IMG/VR virus record: IMGVR_UViG_3300020578_000037
Location: 1 to 64,000 of that record
Length of the DNA stretch: 64,000 bases
Direction: 5' to 3' (one strand)
DNA from: a virus
Below, one piece after another: positions 37,948 through 47,290 of this stretch (its first letter is position 1; the number at the start of each line of letters is the position of its first letter). A program made the position numbers and the translations under genes. The notes beneath the pieces were generated by a model. The model made no database searches. It was not told the DNA's origin and saw only the letters and a list, made by a program, of their open reading frames with translations.

Positions 37948-39485
37948 TATTTGCTTTCCTTATTAATAAAAATATCTTTTGAAGAATATGTTTTAATACA
38001 TCTAAGCTCATTATAATAGTCACCGCCTGAAAAAATATGCTTGACTTCAACTATAAAGTATACGCCTAACATTTTATTATCGAAATCTGTGTATTCATAA
38101 GACCCATCTCTATCTATACCTATAAATTTACCAGCTTCTCTATGGGTAGATCCTGGAACTTTAAATAAAACCGTATTATTGAGAAATATACTATTAAACA
38201 AAACACTATTTCTACCGGCATTTAATCTTTGATTGGGGTTATCGGAAACTGTAAAAGAATGTTTAACGTTTTTATTTTCTTCCCTGTATTTTCCAATTAA
38301 AAAATTCGAATACGCGCTTTGTTTTGCATACTTACTGAAAGGTAATACATAATTTTGGTTATATGTACTCAGAGAACTAGATGCAGTGTTGCGTTCTTCT
38401 TCTATAGAAAACGTTTTATCATCAAAATCATAGCTATGCACGAGAAAGGTAGCTATCTCTTGTTGAGAATAAAGCCCTGGCATAAAATCGTAAGAAAAAT
38501 TTTGAATAGTACCAAATTTTTGAAAAAATAATGCATTGGAAGGTGTAAATTGTAATTTTTCAAGTGTATATTCATTATTCACATCAGAGTATGTACCGAT
38601 TTTAAAGGTTTCTAAATAATACTCGCCGAGCTTTATTCCGCTAGAATCTACACTTACTGATTTAGAGAATATGTCTTTTAAGCTTTCGAATTTAAATACG
38701 GGATTTCCTCTCCCTAATCTTAAAAAAGCTCTGTCGTAATTCGAATCTGCAGAAGATACATGTCTTGATAAAAGATACTCTAAGCAATCAATACCTTTAA
38801 ATTTTGCGGGCGCTGAAAAAAACACGTTAGTACTGCCTTGATCAAACGGCTCACCTATTGTAATAGGTAGTCCGTCTTCTGGAGAAAAGAATTCTTGTAA
38901 AAAATTCTTTACTGCATCACCGGTAAAGACTGTTCTTTCTGTATTATCTGCATTATTACCGGATAAACTTACATAATTTCCTGTTGAAAAATATGAATTT
39001 TTTTCAAGTAAAAGTTCATAATAAAGATCCCAAAAAAATAATTTTTTAAATTTTTCTCCTGCGTTTTCACCGGGTATTTCTTCTGAATTATAGATAGCAA
39101 AATTAAAAAACAATCTAAATATCTCATCACCTTGTTTAGAATTTTTTGATGAAAAAGGCTGTTCATCGAGTTTAGGCATTATATCTATAGAAAGAATATC
39201 TCTAGAATCACCTTTAAAAATAAACCCTCTTCCTTGCTGTTGTTTAAGAGAAGAGGGGTTAGATCCAACAGTAATTCCTGAAACTCTTTCTACTGCGTCA
39301 AATGTATTGTTTAAGATAATATAACCTTTGTGAAAATAATTAAAAAATATATCTTCTATTACTAATTGTTTTATAGCGCCGGGTTTTAATTCTTGATATC
39401 TATTATCGGTATTAAACAATCCTACTTTAAATCTAAATTTCGAAGAATTAATAATAGTATCAAAATCTATAATAGAAGTAGACAT
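37947..39485 (-). CDS. 27: Baseplate hub protein, gp27-like
   Basis: 512 residues (T4 gp27 is 391). N-terminal FRFKVGLFNTDNRYQELKPG and IKQLVIEDIFFNYFHKGYII, a mid-domain with YLLSRHVSSAD, and a C-terminal VLFKVPGSTHREAGKFIGID... MLGVYFIVEVKHIFSGGDYY part. The last stretch (small beta barrel with a V-x-x-V-x-H-x-F-x-G-G-x-Y-x-N pattern) is typical of myophage hub proteins that cap the tube and carry the spike. Placed after gp53 and gp48-like genes, as expected for a hub operon. Confidence 0.7.
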   Translation of the reverse strand: MSTSIIDFDTIINSSKFRFKVGLFNTDNRYQELKPGAIKQLVIEDIFFNYFHKGYIILNNTFDAVERVSGITVGSNPSSLKQQQGRGFIFKGDSRDILSIDIMPKLDEQPFSSKNSKQGDEIFRLFFNFAIYNSEEIPGENAGEKFKKLFFWDLYYELLLEKNSYFSTGNYVSLSGNNADNTERTVFTGDAVKNFLQEFFSPEDGLPITIGEPFDQGSTNVFFSAPAKFKGIDCLEYLLSRHVSSADSNYDRAFLRLGRGNPVFKFESLKDIFSKSVSVDSSGIKLGEYYLETFKIGTYSDVNNEYTLEKLQFTPSNALFFQKFGTIQNFSYDFMPGLYSQQEIATFLVHSYDFDDKTFSIEEERNTASSSLSTYNQNYVLPFSKYAKQSAYSNFLIGKYREENKNVKHSFTVSDNPNQRLNAGRNSVLFNSIFLNNTVLFKVPGSTHREAGKFIGIDRDGSYEYTDFDNKMLGVYFIVEVKHIFSGGDYYNELRCIKTYSSKDIFINKESK

Positions 39486-39486
39486 A

Positions 39487-39849
39487 TTAAATTAAATTAT
39501 TTGAAATTTCGTTTAAAATTTGAGTAACATACTGAGGTTTAATAATTTTAATTAAAGATCCTTCTTCCGGAAACTTTATAGGATTAAAAATATTGTTTGC
39601 TAAACATATTAACCACCATAAATCTGTAGTTTTATATGCGTTGTAACTAATCACTGTCCAAGGCATTTTTGTGGTTGCCTGTTGATAATAAATCGTAGTT
39701 TCGTCTATGTTTTCGGGTAAGTATATTGATTGTAAAAGATTGTAAAAGTAAAAATTATCTTCTGTTTTATATAATTTAAATATATTTTCATATCTAGTTG
39801 TTTTTAGCGGTGGTAGAGATGAAATACTATTTTGATAGTCGCCTTCCAT
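39487..39849 (-). CDS. 53: Baseplate wedge protein gp53
   Basis: 120 residues from the internal ATG at 39849 (MEGDYQNSIS). The longer reading from 39873 adds only a hydrophobic MYFLISIL and lacks an upstream element, whereas 39849 has TAAGTA five bases upstream. gp53 signature: YYQQATTKMPWTVISYNAYK then TTDLWWLICLANNIFNP, a LysM-like fold. T4 gp53 is 196 residues, so this is a short form. In T4 it clamps the gp25-gp6-gp7 core to neighbouring wedges. Overall 4-base spacing to gp27-like downstream indicates one operon. Confidence 0.85.
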   Translation of the reverse strand: MEGDYQNSISSLPPLKTTRYENIFKLYKTEDNFYFYNLLQSIYLPENIDETTIYYQQATTKMPWTVISYNAYKTTDLWWLICLANNIFNPIKFPEEGSLIKIIKPQYVTQILNEISNNLI

Positions 39850-39885
39850 AAGAATACTTATTAAAAAATACAATTAGACAAACCA

Positions 39886-41247
39886 TTAACTGTTAGAAGT
39901 GTTTATATCAGGTGACAAAATATTAGTATCTACTGATCTAAGGTTAATAGATTCTTGATTGTTTTGTTGTGTCTTAGAGAATGGATTGAGAATGCTATTA
40001 ACATTAGGTGAGAGCGTGCTTGCAGATACTACCGGCTCTTTATTTAAAACAGAATACATAAAATTCTTAGTGTCAGGCAATAAACTTTTTAAGGATATTT
40101 GTATTTCATATGCGTCTGGAATAATTGTAGTAATATTTCTTACTGTAGATATGTTAGAAAATCCTCTTACTGTCTTTTTAATTGTATCTAATCTTAGTTG
40201 CCCTGGACCACCTTTACGACTTTCTGTAGTTTTATCAACGCTTAGACTGTCTATAGTAGATAATTCAAAAGAAAGTTCACGTCTAGATCCTTTAAAATTA
40301 ATATTAATTCCTGCTATATAGCAAAATGGTAAAAATTTAACACCAGGTATTTCTACTTGATAAATTACTGGTGGATCGATAATTGCAACGTTTTTACGCG
40401 ATGGTTTATTATTATAAAGTAATAAGAACAATAATTCCCAATTCTTAATTACGTCATTAAATGATGCACTGCCTGTATTAATTAGGGGAAATGAAAATGA
40501 AAGCTCTTCACCTTCGGTTGGGTAATTATAAAATTTTGTTTTTTCTGTAAAAGATATTTGTGTAGGGTTTCTTAGTACGCTAGTTATCTCAGCAACACCG
40601 CCCACAAGATCTGCACCTTTTTGCAGTAACCCGAGTACGGGATTATTAGCATCTGAAGCAAAAGTGTTGCTTTGAGAATTGTTATAGTTTTCAAAATAAG
40701 GTATTAAGAATTGCCATCCAGTAGGCTCTGTTATATATAAATTTTGATAGGGCAGAAGATAGGGATTCTTGTCGTAAATTGAGTTATTATCCTGTAAAAA
40801 ATCAATTTGATTTATTTTACTTTTAACAGCATCGGATGAATTACCTAGGCTTTTACCGGCATCGCTTTGCTTGACCTGGTTTATAAAATTGTAAAGGGGA
40901 TTTTTAATACCATCTGGCAAATTATTAACTATACCTTTAATATTATCTGCAGACGCTCCTAAAGAATACTTGAGCTGAGATATTAAAGCATTGGTTTTAA
41001 GTTTTCTTTCTGTTAAAATTATTTTTGGTACTTCTTGTCTTGATTCTCTTAATTTAGAATAAGTCCAGTAAAAATCAGAAACAACGTCTACTACTCCGCC
41101 TTGTGGTGTCGCCAAGCTTTTACCTATACCAGAGCCTAAAGGTGTGTTATTTGGTGATACTAATAAAGGTGGTTCAACATCAACGTTATTATTTTGTGAA
41201 AAAGTATTAAAATCTCTTACTCTAGCTATTGAAAATACGTGATCCAT
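39886..41247 (-). CDS. 48: Baseplate tube-cap protein, gp48-like
   Basis: 453 residues. The N-terminus is extended (VEPPLLVSPNNTPLGSGIGK). Residues ~165-260 include NPYLLPYQNLYITEPTGWQF and YPTEGEELSFSFPLINTG. The distal half has FLPFCYIAGININFKGSRRE and IPDAYEIQISLKSLLPDTKN, a pattern I associate with T4-like gp48, the baseplate plug on which the tail tube starts. T4 gp48 is shorter (364). Late-type CTTAAATA seven bases upstream of the ATG. Confidence 0.65.
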   Translation of the reverse strand: MDHVFSIARVRDFNTFSQNNNVDVEPPLLVSPNNTPLGSGIGKSLATPQGGVVDVVSDFYWTYSKLRESRQEVPKIILTERKLKTNALISQLKYSLGASADNIKGIVNNLPDGIKNPLYNFINQVKQSDAGKSLGNSSDAVKSKINQIDFLQDNNSIYDKNPYLLPYQNLYITEPTGWQFLIPYFENYNNSQSNTFASDANNPVLGLLQKGADLVGGVAEITSVLRNPTQISFTEKTKFYNYPTEGEELSFSFPLINTGSASFNDVIKNWELLFLLLYNNKPSRKNVAIIDPPVIYQVEIPGVKFLPFCYIAGININFKGSRRELSFELSTIDSLSVDKTTESRKGGPGQLRLDTIKKTVRGFSNISTVRNITTIIPDAYEIQISLKSLLPDTKNFMYSVLNKEPVVSASTLSPNVNSILNPFSKTQQNNQESINLRSVDTNILSPDINTSNS

Positions 41248-41254
41248 AAATTAT

Positions 41255-41262
41255 TATTTAAG
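41255..41262 (-). promoter_or_regulatory. Late promoter-like element CTTAAATA
   Basis: Seven bases before the ATG of the gp48-like gene, overlapping the stop of the tape measure gene. Confidence 0.5.
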
Positions 41263-43333
41263 TTTGAAGTGTTCCAAACCTATTAGAAAAGTCTCTTCTA
41301 AATTCTAGGTTAGATGCTCCTTTTTCACTAAACACAATATTACTATTATTATTACTTACAACAACATTAGAAGAAGCAGATTTTTTGTCGCTAATATCTT
41401 GCAACTTTTCTACACTAGTAGACGCTAATGTTGTTTGTTTTTGCTGCAGTTCTATCGATTGACTAAATTTGCCTTTAATTTCTTTTAAAACAGCAGTCAA
41501 TTCTACTACGTTTTTATCAAGTGAAGTAGTAGATGAATACAGATCATTAAAGCTACTAATACTCTTCTCTGTAACATTGCTGGAAGTTTCTCTAATGCTT
41601 TGTGTTTTAACGTTAAACTCAGCCATAGGTTTAGAGAGAGCCTCTTTTAATTGTGTAATCTTTCGTAGTTTCGAAAGCTCCTCTTCGCTTAACGAAGATG
41701 CAAGTGTTGTAATACCTTCTTTAACCTTGGTCATCTCATCTTTAAATGCATCTCCGTATTTTTTCTCGGAAACACTAGCTAATAATGTGGTTAAACTATC
41801 TATTCCTTTAGTAGCTTTATCGATATTTTCAGCATTTTTAGCTAAACTAAGTATTACTTCTGTGGGGCCACCGCCGCCCACTTTACCAACTAAACCCCCT
41901 ACAGCAGACGCTACTCCTCCTCCTAGTGTCGCAGCACCAAACCCTGCAATAGCAAATCCTAGTGTGGTTATAGCTCCTGCAGTTGCAAGTATTCTAGTGG
42001 GCTCTAAATCTAAAAGCCATTTTAGCCCATCAGAAAACTTCTGAAAGATATCTTTTACTGTATCTAATACTTTAGTAGCCACCCTTTCAAAGAAACCAAT
42101 AAGTTTATCAAATATATTAAACACACCATTGACTGCATCTTTTAATGCGTTTGCTGCAATAACTAAAGCTTCACCTAGATAAGGGATTAACAGTTTTATA
42201 GCATCGAGTAAATTATTAATAACAGATTTAAGTGTTTCAAAAGCTGCTACTAAAATATCCTTTACATAAGGTGCAAGTTCTTTTATTTTTTTCAAAACTA
42301 ACGTTAGTATTCTTTCTAAGGGTGGTATTAATTCTAAAACAATATCTTTTATTGTTTTTATAACAGGTAGTAAAAAATCACTTATAATTTTTAAAATTTC
42401 AGGTAATTTATCTATAAGCTTTAAAACTACATCCCGTATCATTTCACCTATTTGTACCACAAAAGGTAGTATTGCTGGCAATCTATCTAAAATAGCTATT
42501 ACTATGTCTCTAACCCCGCCAAAAAACTTTTCTAAAACAAGAGGTATATTTGCTATTATATATTTAAAAAAATCTACTACCTTCTCGATTATTGGTAAAA
42601 CAATTTTTCCTATAGAATCGATTATCGGTGGTAAACCTGACAATACATTTTTTACTAAGTTATTAATAAAATCAAAAACAATCTTTAATGTAGGTATAAT
42701 TTTTACAAAAAATTTACCTATACTCTCAAAAGCCACTGGCAGTGTCTTTACTAGAAAATCGCCTATAACAGGAATTATTTTAGCTAAAAAATTGCCTATC
42801 TTATCTATGTTTTTTATCAGCATGTAAATTATAGCAACCCCACCTATTGCAGCAATTGCAGCTATTAAAACACCGAATGGGCCACCACCACCCATTAATC
42901 CGCCGAGCATCCCGAGTATACCACCACCGCCTCCCGATTGCGGCTCTTTCTTTTTTTGCTTTAAAATGTCTGCTTGTTGCTCGGAAAACACTCTTTTTAA
43001 ACTATTAATAGCATTATTAGAAACTCTATCTAAACTTACTTTTATTAAATTTTTCTTTAAAAGATCTTTTGTTTTAGATTCACCGGACTTTAAATTTTGC
43101 TCAAACTCATCAAGCATTTTATTAAATGCTTTAGCATAAATAGTACCCTTTTCTTCTTCTATCTTTTTTTCACCGGGGGAAAGGCGTGATTCTTTTTTAC
43201 CAGTTAAAGCACTGTATTCGGGTTTTTTAGGATCTTTTTTGGGATCAACTTCACTGTTTTTAACTAGTTGTTCAATTGATACCCCTATTTGATTTAGTTT
43301 ATCTATAAACTGCTGGAACTGTATTTGATCCAT
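41258..43333 (-). CDS. Tail tape measure protein (gp29 counterpart)
   Basis: 691 residues (T4 gp29 is 590). Helical N-terminus, a Gly-rich hinge (PQSGGGGGILGMLGGLMGGG, about 133-152), and strongly hydrophobic helices at about 155-175 and 445-475 that could form membrane-spanning segments. Between them is a long amphipathic stretch with a periodic Ile/Leu/Pro pattern (KIIPVIGDFLVKTLPVAFES). The C-terminus is coiled and polar. Periodic hydrophobic repeats and Gly-rich parts are hallmarks of tape measure proteins, which set tail length and are ejected at infection. Position between the gp26/gp51-like genes and gp48-like fits. Confidence 0.85.
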   Translation of the reverse strand: MDQIQFQQFIDKLNQIGVSIEQLVKNSEVDPKKDPKKPEYSALTGKKESRLSPGEKKIEEEKGTIYAKAFNKMLDEFEQNLKSGESKTKDLLKKNLIKVSLDRVSNNAINSLKRVFSEQQADILKQKKKEPQSGGGGGILGMLGGLMGGGGPFGVLIAAIAAIGGVAIIYMLIKNIDKIGNFLAKIIPVIGDFLVKTLPVAFESIGKFFVKIIPTLKIVFDFINNLVKNVLSGLPPIIDSIGKIVLPIIEKVVDFFKYIIANIPLVLEKFFGGVRDIVIAILDRLPAILPFVVQIGEMIRDVVLKLIDKLPEILKIISDFLLPVIKTIKDIVLELIPPLERILTLVLKKIKELAPYVKDILVAAFETLKSVINNLLDAIKLLIPYLGEALVIAANALKDAVNGVFNIFDKLIGFFERVATKVLDTVKDIFQKFSDGLKWLLDLEPTRILATAGAITTLGFAIAGFGAATLGGGVASAVGGLVGKVGGGGPTEVILSLAKNAENIDKATKGIDSLTTLLASVSEKKYGDAFKDEMTKVKEGITTLASSLSEEELSKLRKITQLKEALSKPMAEFNVKTQSIRETSSNVTEKSISSFNDLYSSTTSLDKNVVELTAVLKEIKGKFSQSIELQQKQTTLASTSVEKLQDISDKKSASSNVVVSNNNSNIVFSEKGASNLEFRRDFSNRFGTLQT

Positions 43334-43369
43334 AAGATTTAAATACTTATGGAATTTTTAGATTTCTAA

Positions 43370-44149
43370 CTACTCTCTAGTAAAAAAACCTGAATCTATA
43401 GTCAGGTTAACTTCTTTATTGTTAACAACTACCTTTAATGGTAAATTTTCGATCTCCCTAATTTTTGTTATTTTTTCTACTATCTTATCTGTAATAACCA
43501 TTGGTAGTGCTTCTAACGTCTCAACTCTTTGCTTTACAGTGAGTTCTTTAAACTTTACTTCTTCAGAAGAAGTGCCTTCAGTAAGCTTAACACTGTCAAT
43601 AAACTTAATTAACTCATAAATGTAAATTTCGCCTACTAAATCTTTTACTTTATCTTCATCTTTAGATTTTTTAGCTTCTAGACTAGATAAACATTCAAGA
43701 TTAATTTTATAGTCTTCCTCTAAAGTAGGTATTTTAAGTACAATTTCTAGGTTGCCTACATTTACTACCCCTGTAAAAGCAGTTAAATCAATTTTATCCT
43801 TTAAATTCAAATTTGCAGAAAAATCAACGACAACCTTTTCATTGTTATCTACTACTGTGGTAATAGGTCCTAAGGAGTTGGCTCTTAAAGCTAGTAAAAC
43901 TAGTGGTTTATCTAAAATTGTAAGAGCTGCTTTGGACTCAAGGTTGCTATTAATAATATTAGTTGTAGCGTTAGAGAAGGTAATAGGTGATAAAGCTAAA
44001 TCTAATGCAGTTTTAATAATGTCTTTTTGCTGCTTAATTGAAAGGGGTAATAATGTTATATCTGTACCTAGAGATCTGCTAAATGTAGTGACTTTATTTT
44101 GCTGAGATAGCTGTTTTACCTTAGATAAGAAATTAGATGCACTGCTCAC
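43370..44149 (-). CDS. gp26/gp51-type baseplate hub assembly protein (1)
   Basis: 259 residues, GTG start. N-terminal KVTTFSRSLGTDITLLPLSI then KQQKDIIKTALD, and the C-terminal half ELTVKQRVETLEALPMVITD and KIVEKITKIREIEN. These two parts match the T4 baseplate family containing gp26 and gp51, which help assemble the hub and do not all remain in the virion. It is a diverged paralogue of the next gene upstream (shared LxxLxxKQ... and SLP/ALPxxI(T/M)(D/N) elements). T4 gp51 is 249 residues and gp26 is 208, so I cannot assign one symbol. Confidence 0.6.
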   Translation of the reverse strand: MSSASNFLSKVKQLSQQNKVTTFSRSLGTDITLLPLSIKQQKDIIKTALDLALSPITFSNATTNIINSNLESKAALTILDKPLVLLALRANSLGPITTVVDNNEKVVVDFSANLNLKDKIDLTAFTGVVNVGNLEIVLKIPTLEEDYKINLECLSSLEAKKSKDEDKVKDLVGEIYIYELIKFIDSVKLTEGTSSEEVKFKELTVKQRVETLEALPMVITDKIVEKITKIREIENLPLKVVVNNKEVNLTIDSGFFTRE

Positions 44150-44157
44150 TAAATTAA

Positions 44158-45018
44158 TTATACTCCGTTAAAGGGTTTGCCAGGTAATCCAGGTCCTGGT
44201 GATTTTTTAGACGCTTCTTCTTGTTTTTTTAGCTCACTTTCATACAGCTTAAGCAAAATAATATTTTCTACAAACGTTTGATTATCAGTATATTCAGGGG
44301 TAAACCCTAGCTTACTGACAAGCAGATATTGCATTTCGTATAACCCGTTTAAATTTGTTTTAAAAATTATTTTTAAAAATTCGATTAAAGAACTATCGAA
44401 CGGATTTAATTTAATAGGCTCTTCAATTGTGGGTAATGTAAGTTTTAATGCTTCAAATTCTTCATTTAATAAATCAAAAAACTGTTTTAAATCATTCATA
44501 ATAGTTGCAGGTAAGCTATCTACTATTTGCTTTTTTTGATCTAATGAAATATTGGTAAAATCAATAAAGTCGTTATCTACAGATACATTTTTAATGAGAA
44601 AATTAGATAAATTTAAAAATGTATCAAATAAAAACGTTTTTGGTATCTCGAGTGTTATTTTAAATGGGCCTGAAATAATCTCTTTATTGAAAGTAGCCTT
44701 AAAATTACAGCATGTGTTTAAAAACTTCATTAAGCTAGTTTGTATTGTAGTTTTTTTGTCTATTAATTCTATCTCTGACGAAACACTGACACATCTTAAC
44801 ATAAACAAGCAGCAAAATTTATCAAAATTTGATAGAACTTTAAAATCGTGCTTAGAATGAAGGTTTTCTTTTAAAATTTTATTAAAATAATCTTCAATAA
44901 GATTGTTGTTGTTGTTAAGAATATATTTATTAAGTTCCCTATACTGCTTAAAGCTTAGCTCTTTAAGCTGTAATGTATTTTTACTAACTGGCGATTCAAA
45001 ATTTAAATAGAACGACAT
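44158..45018 (-). CDS. gp26/gp51-type baseplate hub assembly protein (2)
   Basis: 286 residues. NTLQLKELSFKQYRELNKYI near the start; FKITLEIPKTFLFDTFLNLS in the middle; then VDSLPATIMNDLKQFFDLLN and, at the end, LNGLYEMQYLLVSKLGFTPE. The last part (yeLxxxLxKLGFTPEYxxxxTxxE) is typical of gp26-like proteins of marine T4-like phages as I recall them. The C-terminal tail is charged then Pro/Gly-rich (KKSPGPGLPGKPFNGV). Start preceded by a TAAAATA variant of the late box. Confidence 0.6.
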   Translation of the reverse strand: MSFYLNFESPVSKNTLQLKELSFKQYRELNKYILNNNNNLIEDYFNKILKENLHSKHDFKVLSNFDKFCCLFMLRCVSVSSEIELIDKKTTIQTSLMKFLNTCCNFKATFNKEIISGPFKITLEIPKTFLFDTFLNLSNFLIKNVSVDNDFIDFTNISLDQKKQIVDSLPATIMNDLKQFFDLLNEEFEALKLTLPTIEEPIKLNPFDSSLIEFLKIIFKTNLNGLYEMQYLLVSKLGFTPEYTDNQTFVENIILLKLYESELKKQEEASKKSPGPGLPGKPFNGV

Positions 45019-45022
45019 TATA

Positions 45023-45766
45023 TTATTTTAATTTAAGATAACATAACCAAGTATAATCTTTTCTTTCATCAAAAAACAGGGGGTACTTGTTTATATCTTT
45101 TTCAGACAAAAGTGGCTCAGGTGTATTATATTTTTCATCCCAAGGTGTATTCCATCTAGTAAAATTATCTGTAAATATAGGGTATGCTTCTTGATAAAAT
45201 TCTAAATTTGAAGTAAGATAAGCTATATCATTTAAATTCTTACTGTGATATGTAACTTCCCCGTTAACATCAATAACATAATCTTGATTTGACAGTATTT
45301 TCTTAGGGCTATAACAATCACCTTGAAAAGATGGATAGTTATCTTCAACAATAATATTTTTAAAGCCAATTTCTTTACATTTTTTTATCCGTTCAAAAGA
45401 ATTTTGATGATCATCAAAAAATACTAAAACATTTTTATCTTTTACTTCTGTCCAATCAGTAACTAAAAAGTCTTGTGTTTGATATTTTGCTTTTTTACTT
45501 GTATATTCTCTGAGCTGAGGCACAGGGTCAATTGCATAAATCTCGCTCTCTGGGCTAGCGTTTTCAAACAACCAAGTACTTTGCCCTTTCCATACCCCGC
45601 TTTCTATTATAATCTCCGGTTTTAGCTTTTTTGTAATTACCCAGGTTGCAAACATGTGTGGCGATTTCATACCGCCTTGATTATTTTTGATAGGCTTATT
45701 TAAATAGAGAGAGTAAAATTCGTCTAAACAAGAAAGCGCTTCTTCACGCGAGTAAAATTGATTCAC
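45023..45766 (-). CDS. Class I SAM methyltransferase-like protein (CmcI/MTase_24 type)
   Basis: 247 residues, GTG start with TTTAAATA six bases upstream. Rossmann-type elements: EIIIESGVWKGQSTW (motif I), SEIYAIDPVP (acidic end of strand 2), VLVFFDDHQNSFERIKKCKE and FKNIIVEDNYPSFQGD. This resembles cephalosporin-hydroxylase/methyltransferase-24 proteins that occur in glycan and secondary-metabolite loci. It is the only enzyme inside the tail tube/tape measure block and, with a late-type box, would be made together with virion proteins. Substrate unknown; a sugar or protein target in the tail is a reasonable guess. Confidence 0.65.
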   Translation of the reverse strand: MNQFYSREEALSCLDEFYSLYLNKPIKNNQGGMKSPHMFATWVITKKLKPEIIIESGVWKGQSTWLFENASPESEIYAIDPVPQLREYTSKKAKYQTQDFLVTDWTEVKDKNVLVFFDDHQNSFERIKKCKEIGFKNIIVEDNYPSFQGDCYSPKKILSNQDYVIDVNGEVTYHSKNLNDIAYLTSNLEFYQEAYPIFTDNFTRWNTPWDEKYNTPEPLLSEKDINKYPLFFDERKDYTWLCYLKLK

Positions 45767-45772
45767 AAAAAA

Positions 45773-45780
45773 TATTTAAA
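45773..45780 (-). promoter_or_regulatory. Late promoter-like element TTTAAATA
   Basis: TAAATA ends six bases before the GTG of the methyltransferase-like gene. Confidence 0.45.
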
Positions 45781-45786
45781 CAGTAA

Positions 45787-46701
45787 TTATAAGAATCCAA
45801 GTGGGTTAATGCTACCGATGCCATTCTGAAAGCTTGTAACTCTTGGTATAGATCCGTTTGAAATTCTATTAACAATATCAGCAATAGGTAGATAGAGATT
45901 GTTTTCAACAGTATAATTTGAATAAGCCCATCTAGTACTATATGTTGTCAGCTTTGCATCTTCGTAGTCATATGATTGTTCCGCTATTTGATATGGCATA
46001 CAATTATAAAAAGTAAATACCTTGTAAGGTATCATTGAAATGCTATGGTAAGTTTTAGTGTAATTTAAAAGTGTCATATTAACTTTCATATTCTTAGGAT
46101 CTTTTTTATTACCAGTGTCCCCAGGTCTAGCCGCCATACCGTAGTGTGATCCGAGTATTACCCAGGGTCTTAGAACAAAATCAATAAAAGATGTATTCGT
46201 TTCACGAAACTCTATTTGTAGTCCTTGCGTAGAAGTAGAGATATCTCTCTTACTACCTAAAACACCGGGTAAAAAGCCTCTGTTGTTGTTGACCGAGGCA
46301 ACATCAACTTCATACTGTTCAGTGGGTATAGTAATTGCATGTGCAAATAAACATCCAACTATTTTTTGAAAGGGAAAACTTTTTAAAATATTTACTGCAG
46401 CTGAGATATTATATCCTTTTTTACTTCCGTCTGTTCGTTCAAGCCCTTGAATTACACTCGATCTTATAGCGGGTGGATATCTATCGATTACTATCAACCA
46501 CTGGGATGAATTAGGTATGGAGGTGAACCACGACTCCATTTGCACAAGGAAATAATCCCTTGCACTAATAATCGGTACACCAGGAATATTAAATCCAAAT
46601 AAATTTACTGCTTGAGGAGCTATTAAAGAATTTGTACCTGCACCAATTCCAGTAAAATTATCGCCTATAGAATTAAGTGCACTAGTAAACGGGTTGTTCA
46701 C
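45787..46701 (-). CDS. Tail tube-like/baseplate initiator protein (gp54 candidate)
   Basis: 304 residues (T4 gp54 is 320), GTG start with a TAAATA box five bases upstream. YFLVQMESWFTSIPNSSQWL, then GLQIEFRETNTSFIDFVLRP, then YHSISMIPYKVFTFYNCMPY followed by QIAEQSYDYEDAKLTTYSTR. The second half has the tube-protein fold pattern (hydrophobic strands, an aromatic-rich final strand STRWAYSNYTVE), as in gp19, gp48 and gp54. It is directly downstream of the tube gene. gp54 starts tube polymerisation on the baseplate in T4. Confidence 0.6.
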   Translation of the reverse strand: MNNPFTSALNSIGDNFTGIGAGTNSLIAPQAVNLFGFNIPGVPIISARDYFLVQMESWFTSIPNSSQWLIVIDRYPPAIRSSVIQGLERTDGSKKGYNISAAVNILKSFPFQKIVGCLFAHAITIPTEQYEVDVASVNNNRGFLPGVLGSKRDISTSTQGLQIEFRETNTSFIDFVLRPWVILGSHYGMAARPGDTGNKKDPKNMKVNMTLLNYTKTYHSISMIPYKVFTFYNCMPYQIAEQSYDYEDAKLTTYSTRWAYSNYTVENNLYLPIADIVNRISNGSIPRVTSFQNGIGSINPLGFL

Positions 46702-46706
46702 CTAAT

Positions 46707-46714
46707 TATTTAAT
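46707..46714 (-). promoter_or_regulatory. Late promoter-like element ATTAAATA
   Basis: TAAATA ends five bases before the GTG at 46701; supports the GTG start. Confidence 0.5.
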
Positions 46715-46726
46715 CGGTAACTAATA

Positions 46727-47275
46727 TTAGGACAATTTTCTCCAGTAATGATACGAAACGGTGACAGTAAATTCAACAACACTTCCAGTGCCTTCAGCTA
46801 TTGTGTAGCTTAAGGGCCCTACATTTCTTACTGAAACACCTACTAACTGATATTGTGCTACTTTGTTTAGCTCATTATCTAATTGAACTAAATCTATGAT
46901 AGCTGTTTGCTTAGGTGAAAAATAGTTACCGGTAGAATTTGAATCGTCAAAAATATCTGTTGACCATTGTTCAAACTTTTGACGAATTTGCGAATTTGCG
47001 TCAGCATAGAATGTCATCTCATAGCTATCGCTTCCAGGGTAATCAACATTACCAGGAATATTGAATTTTAACCCCATGTACGGTACTTGAACATTAGTTA
47101 TATTTCTTCCAGGTAGGCTAGCTGTTTTACAATATACTAAATCGTTTTCATCAAACGTTACAGTGCTTGCTCCGCCAGTATTAATAGATAATACTCTAAA
47201 GTTAAAATCGCGGGCGAATTCACGCGTTGTTGCTACCCTGTAAAAGTCTGTTATTAATTGATTTACGTCTGCCAT
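46727..47275 (-). CDS. 19: Tail tube protein gp19
   Basis: 182 residues (T4 gp19 is 163). MADVNQLITDFYRVATTREF, ARDFNFRVLSINTGG, LVYCKTASLPGRNITNVQVP, YMGLKFNIPGNVDYPGSDSY and a final FTVTVSYHYWRKLS strand. This is the standard T4 tube layout. It forms the hexameric rings of the inner tube through which DNA and tape measure pass. GATAAATA lies five bases upstream of the ATG. It follows the sheath gene, as in T4. Confidence 0.93.
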   Translation of the reverse strand: MADVNQLITDFYRVATTREFARDFNFRVLSINTGGASTVTFDENDLVYCKTASLPGRNITNVQVPYMGLKFNIPGNVDYPGSDSYEMTFYADANSQIRQKFEQWSTDIFDDSNSTGNYFSPKQTAIIDLVQLDNELNKVAQYQLVGVSVRNVGPLSYTIAEGTGSVVEFTVTVSYHYWRKLS

Positions 47276-47280
47276 AAAAT

Positions 47281-47288
47281 TATTTATC
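47281..47288 (-). promoter_or_regulatory. Late promoter-like element GATAAATA
   Basis: TAAATA ends five bases before the gp19 ATG. The tube is needed in high copy, which fits a dedicated late promoter. Confidence 0.6.
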
Positions 47289-47290
47289 TA

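Noticed and set aside
43334-43369. Late promoter for the tape measure gene
   Set aside because: The sequence before its ATG has TTTAAATCTT and TAAGTA further away, not the TAAATA box at 5-7 bases; not listed as a promoter.
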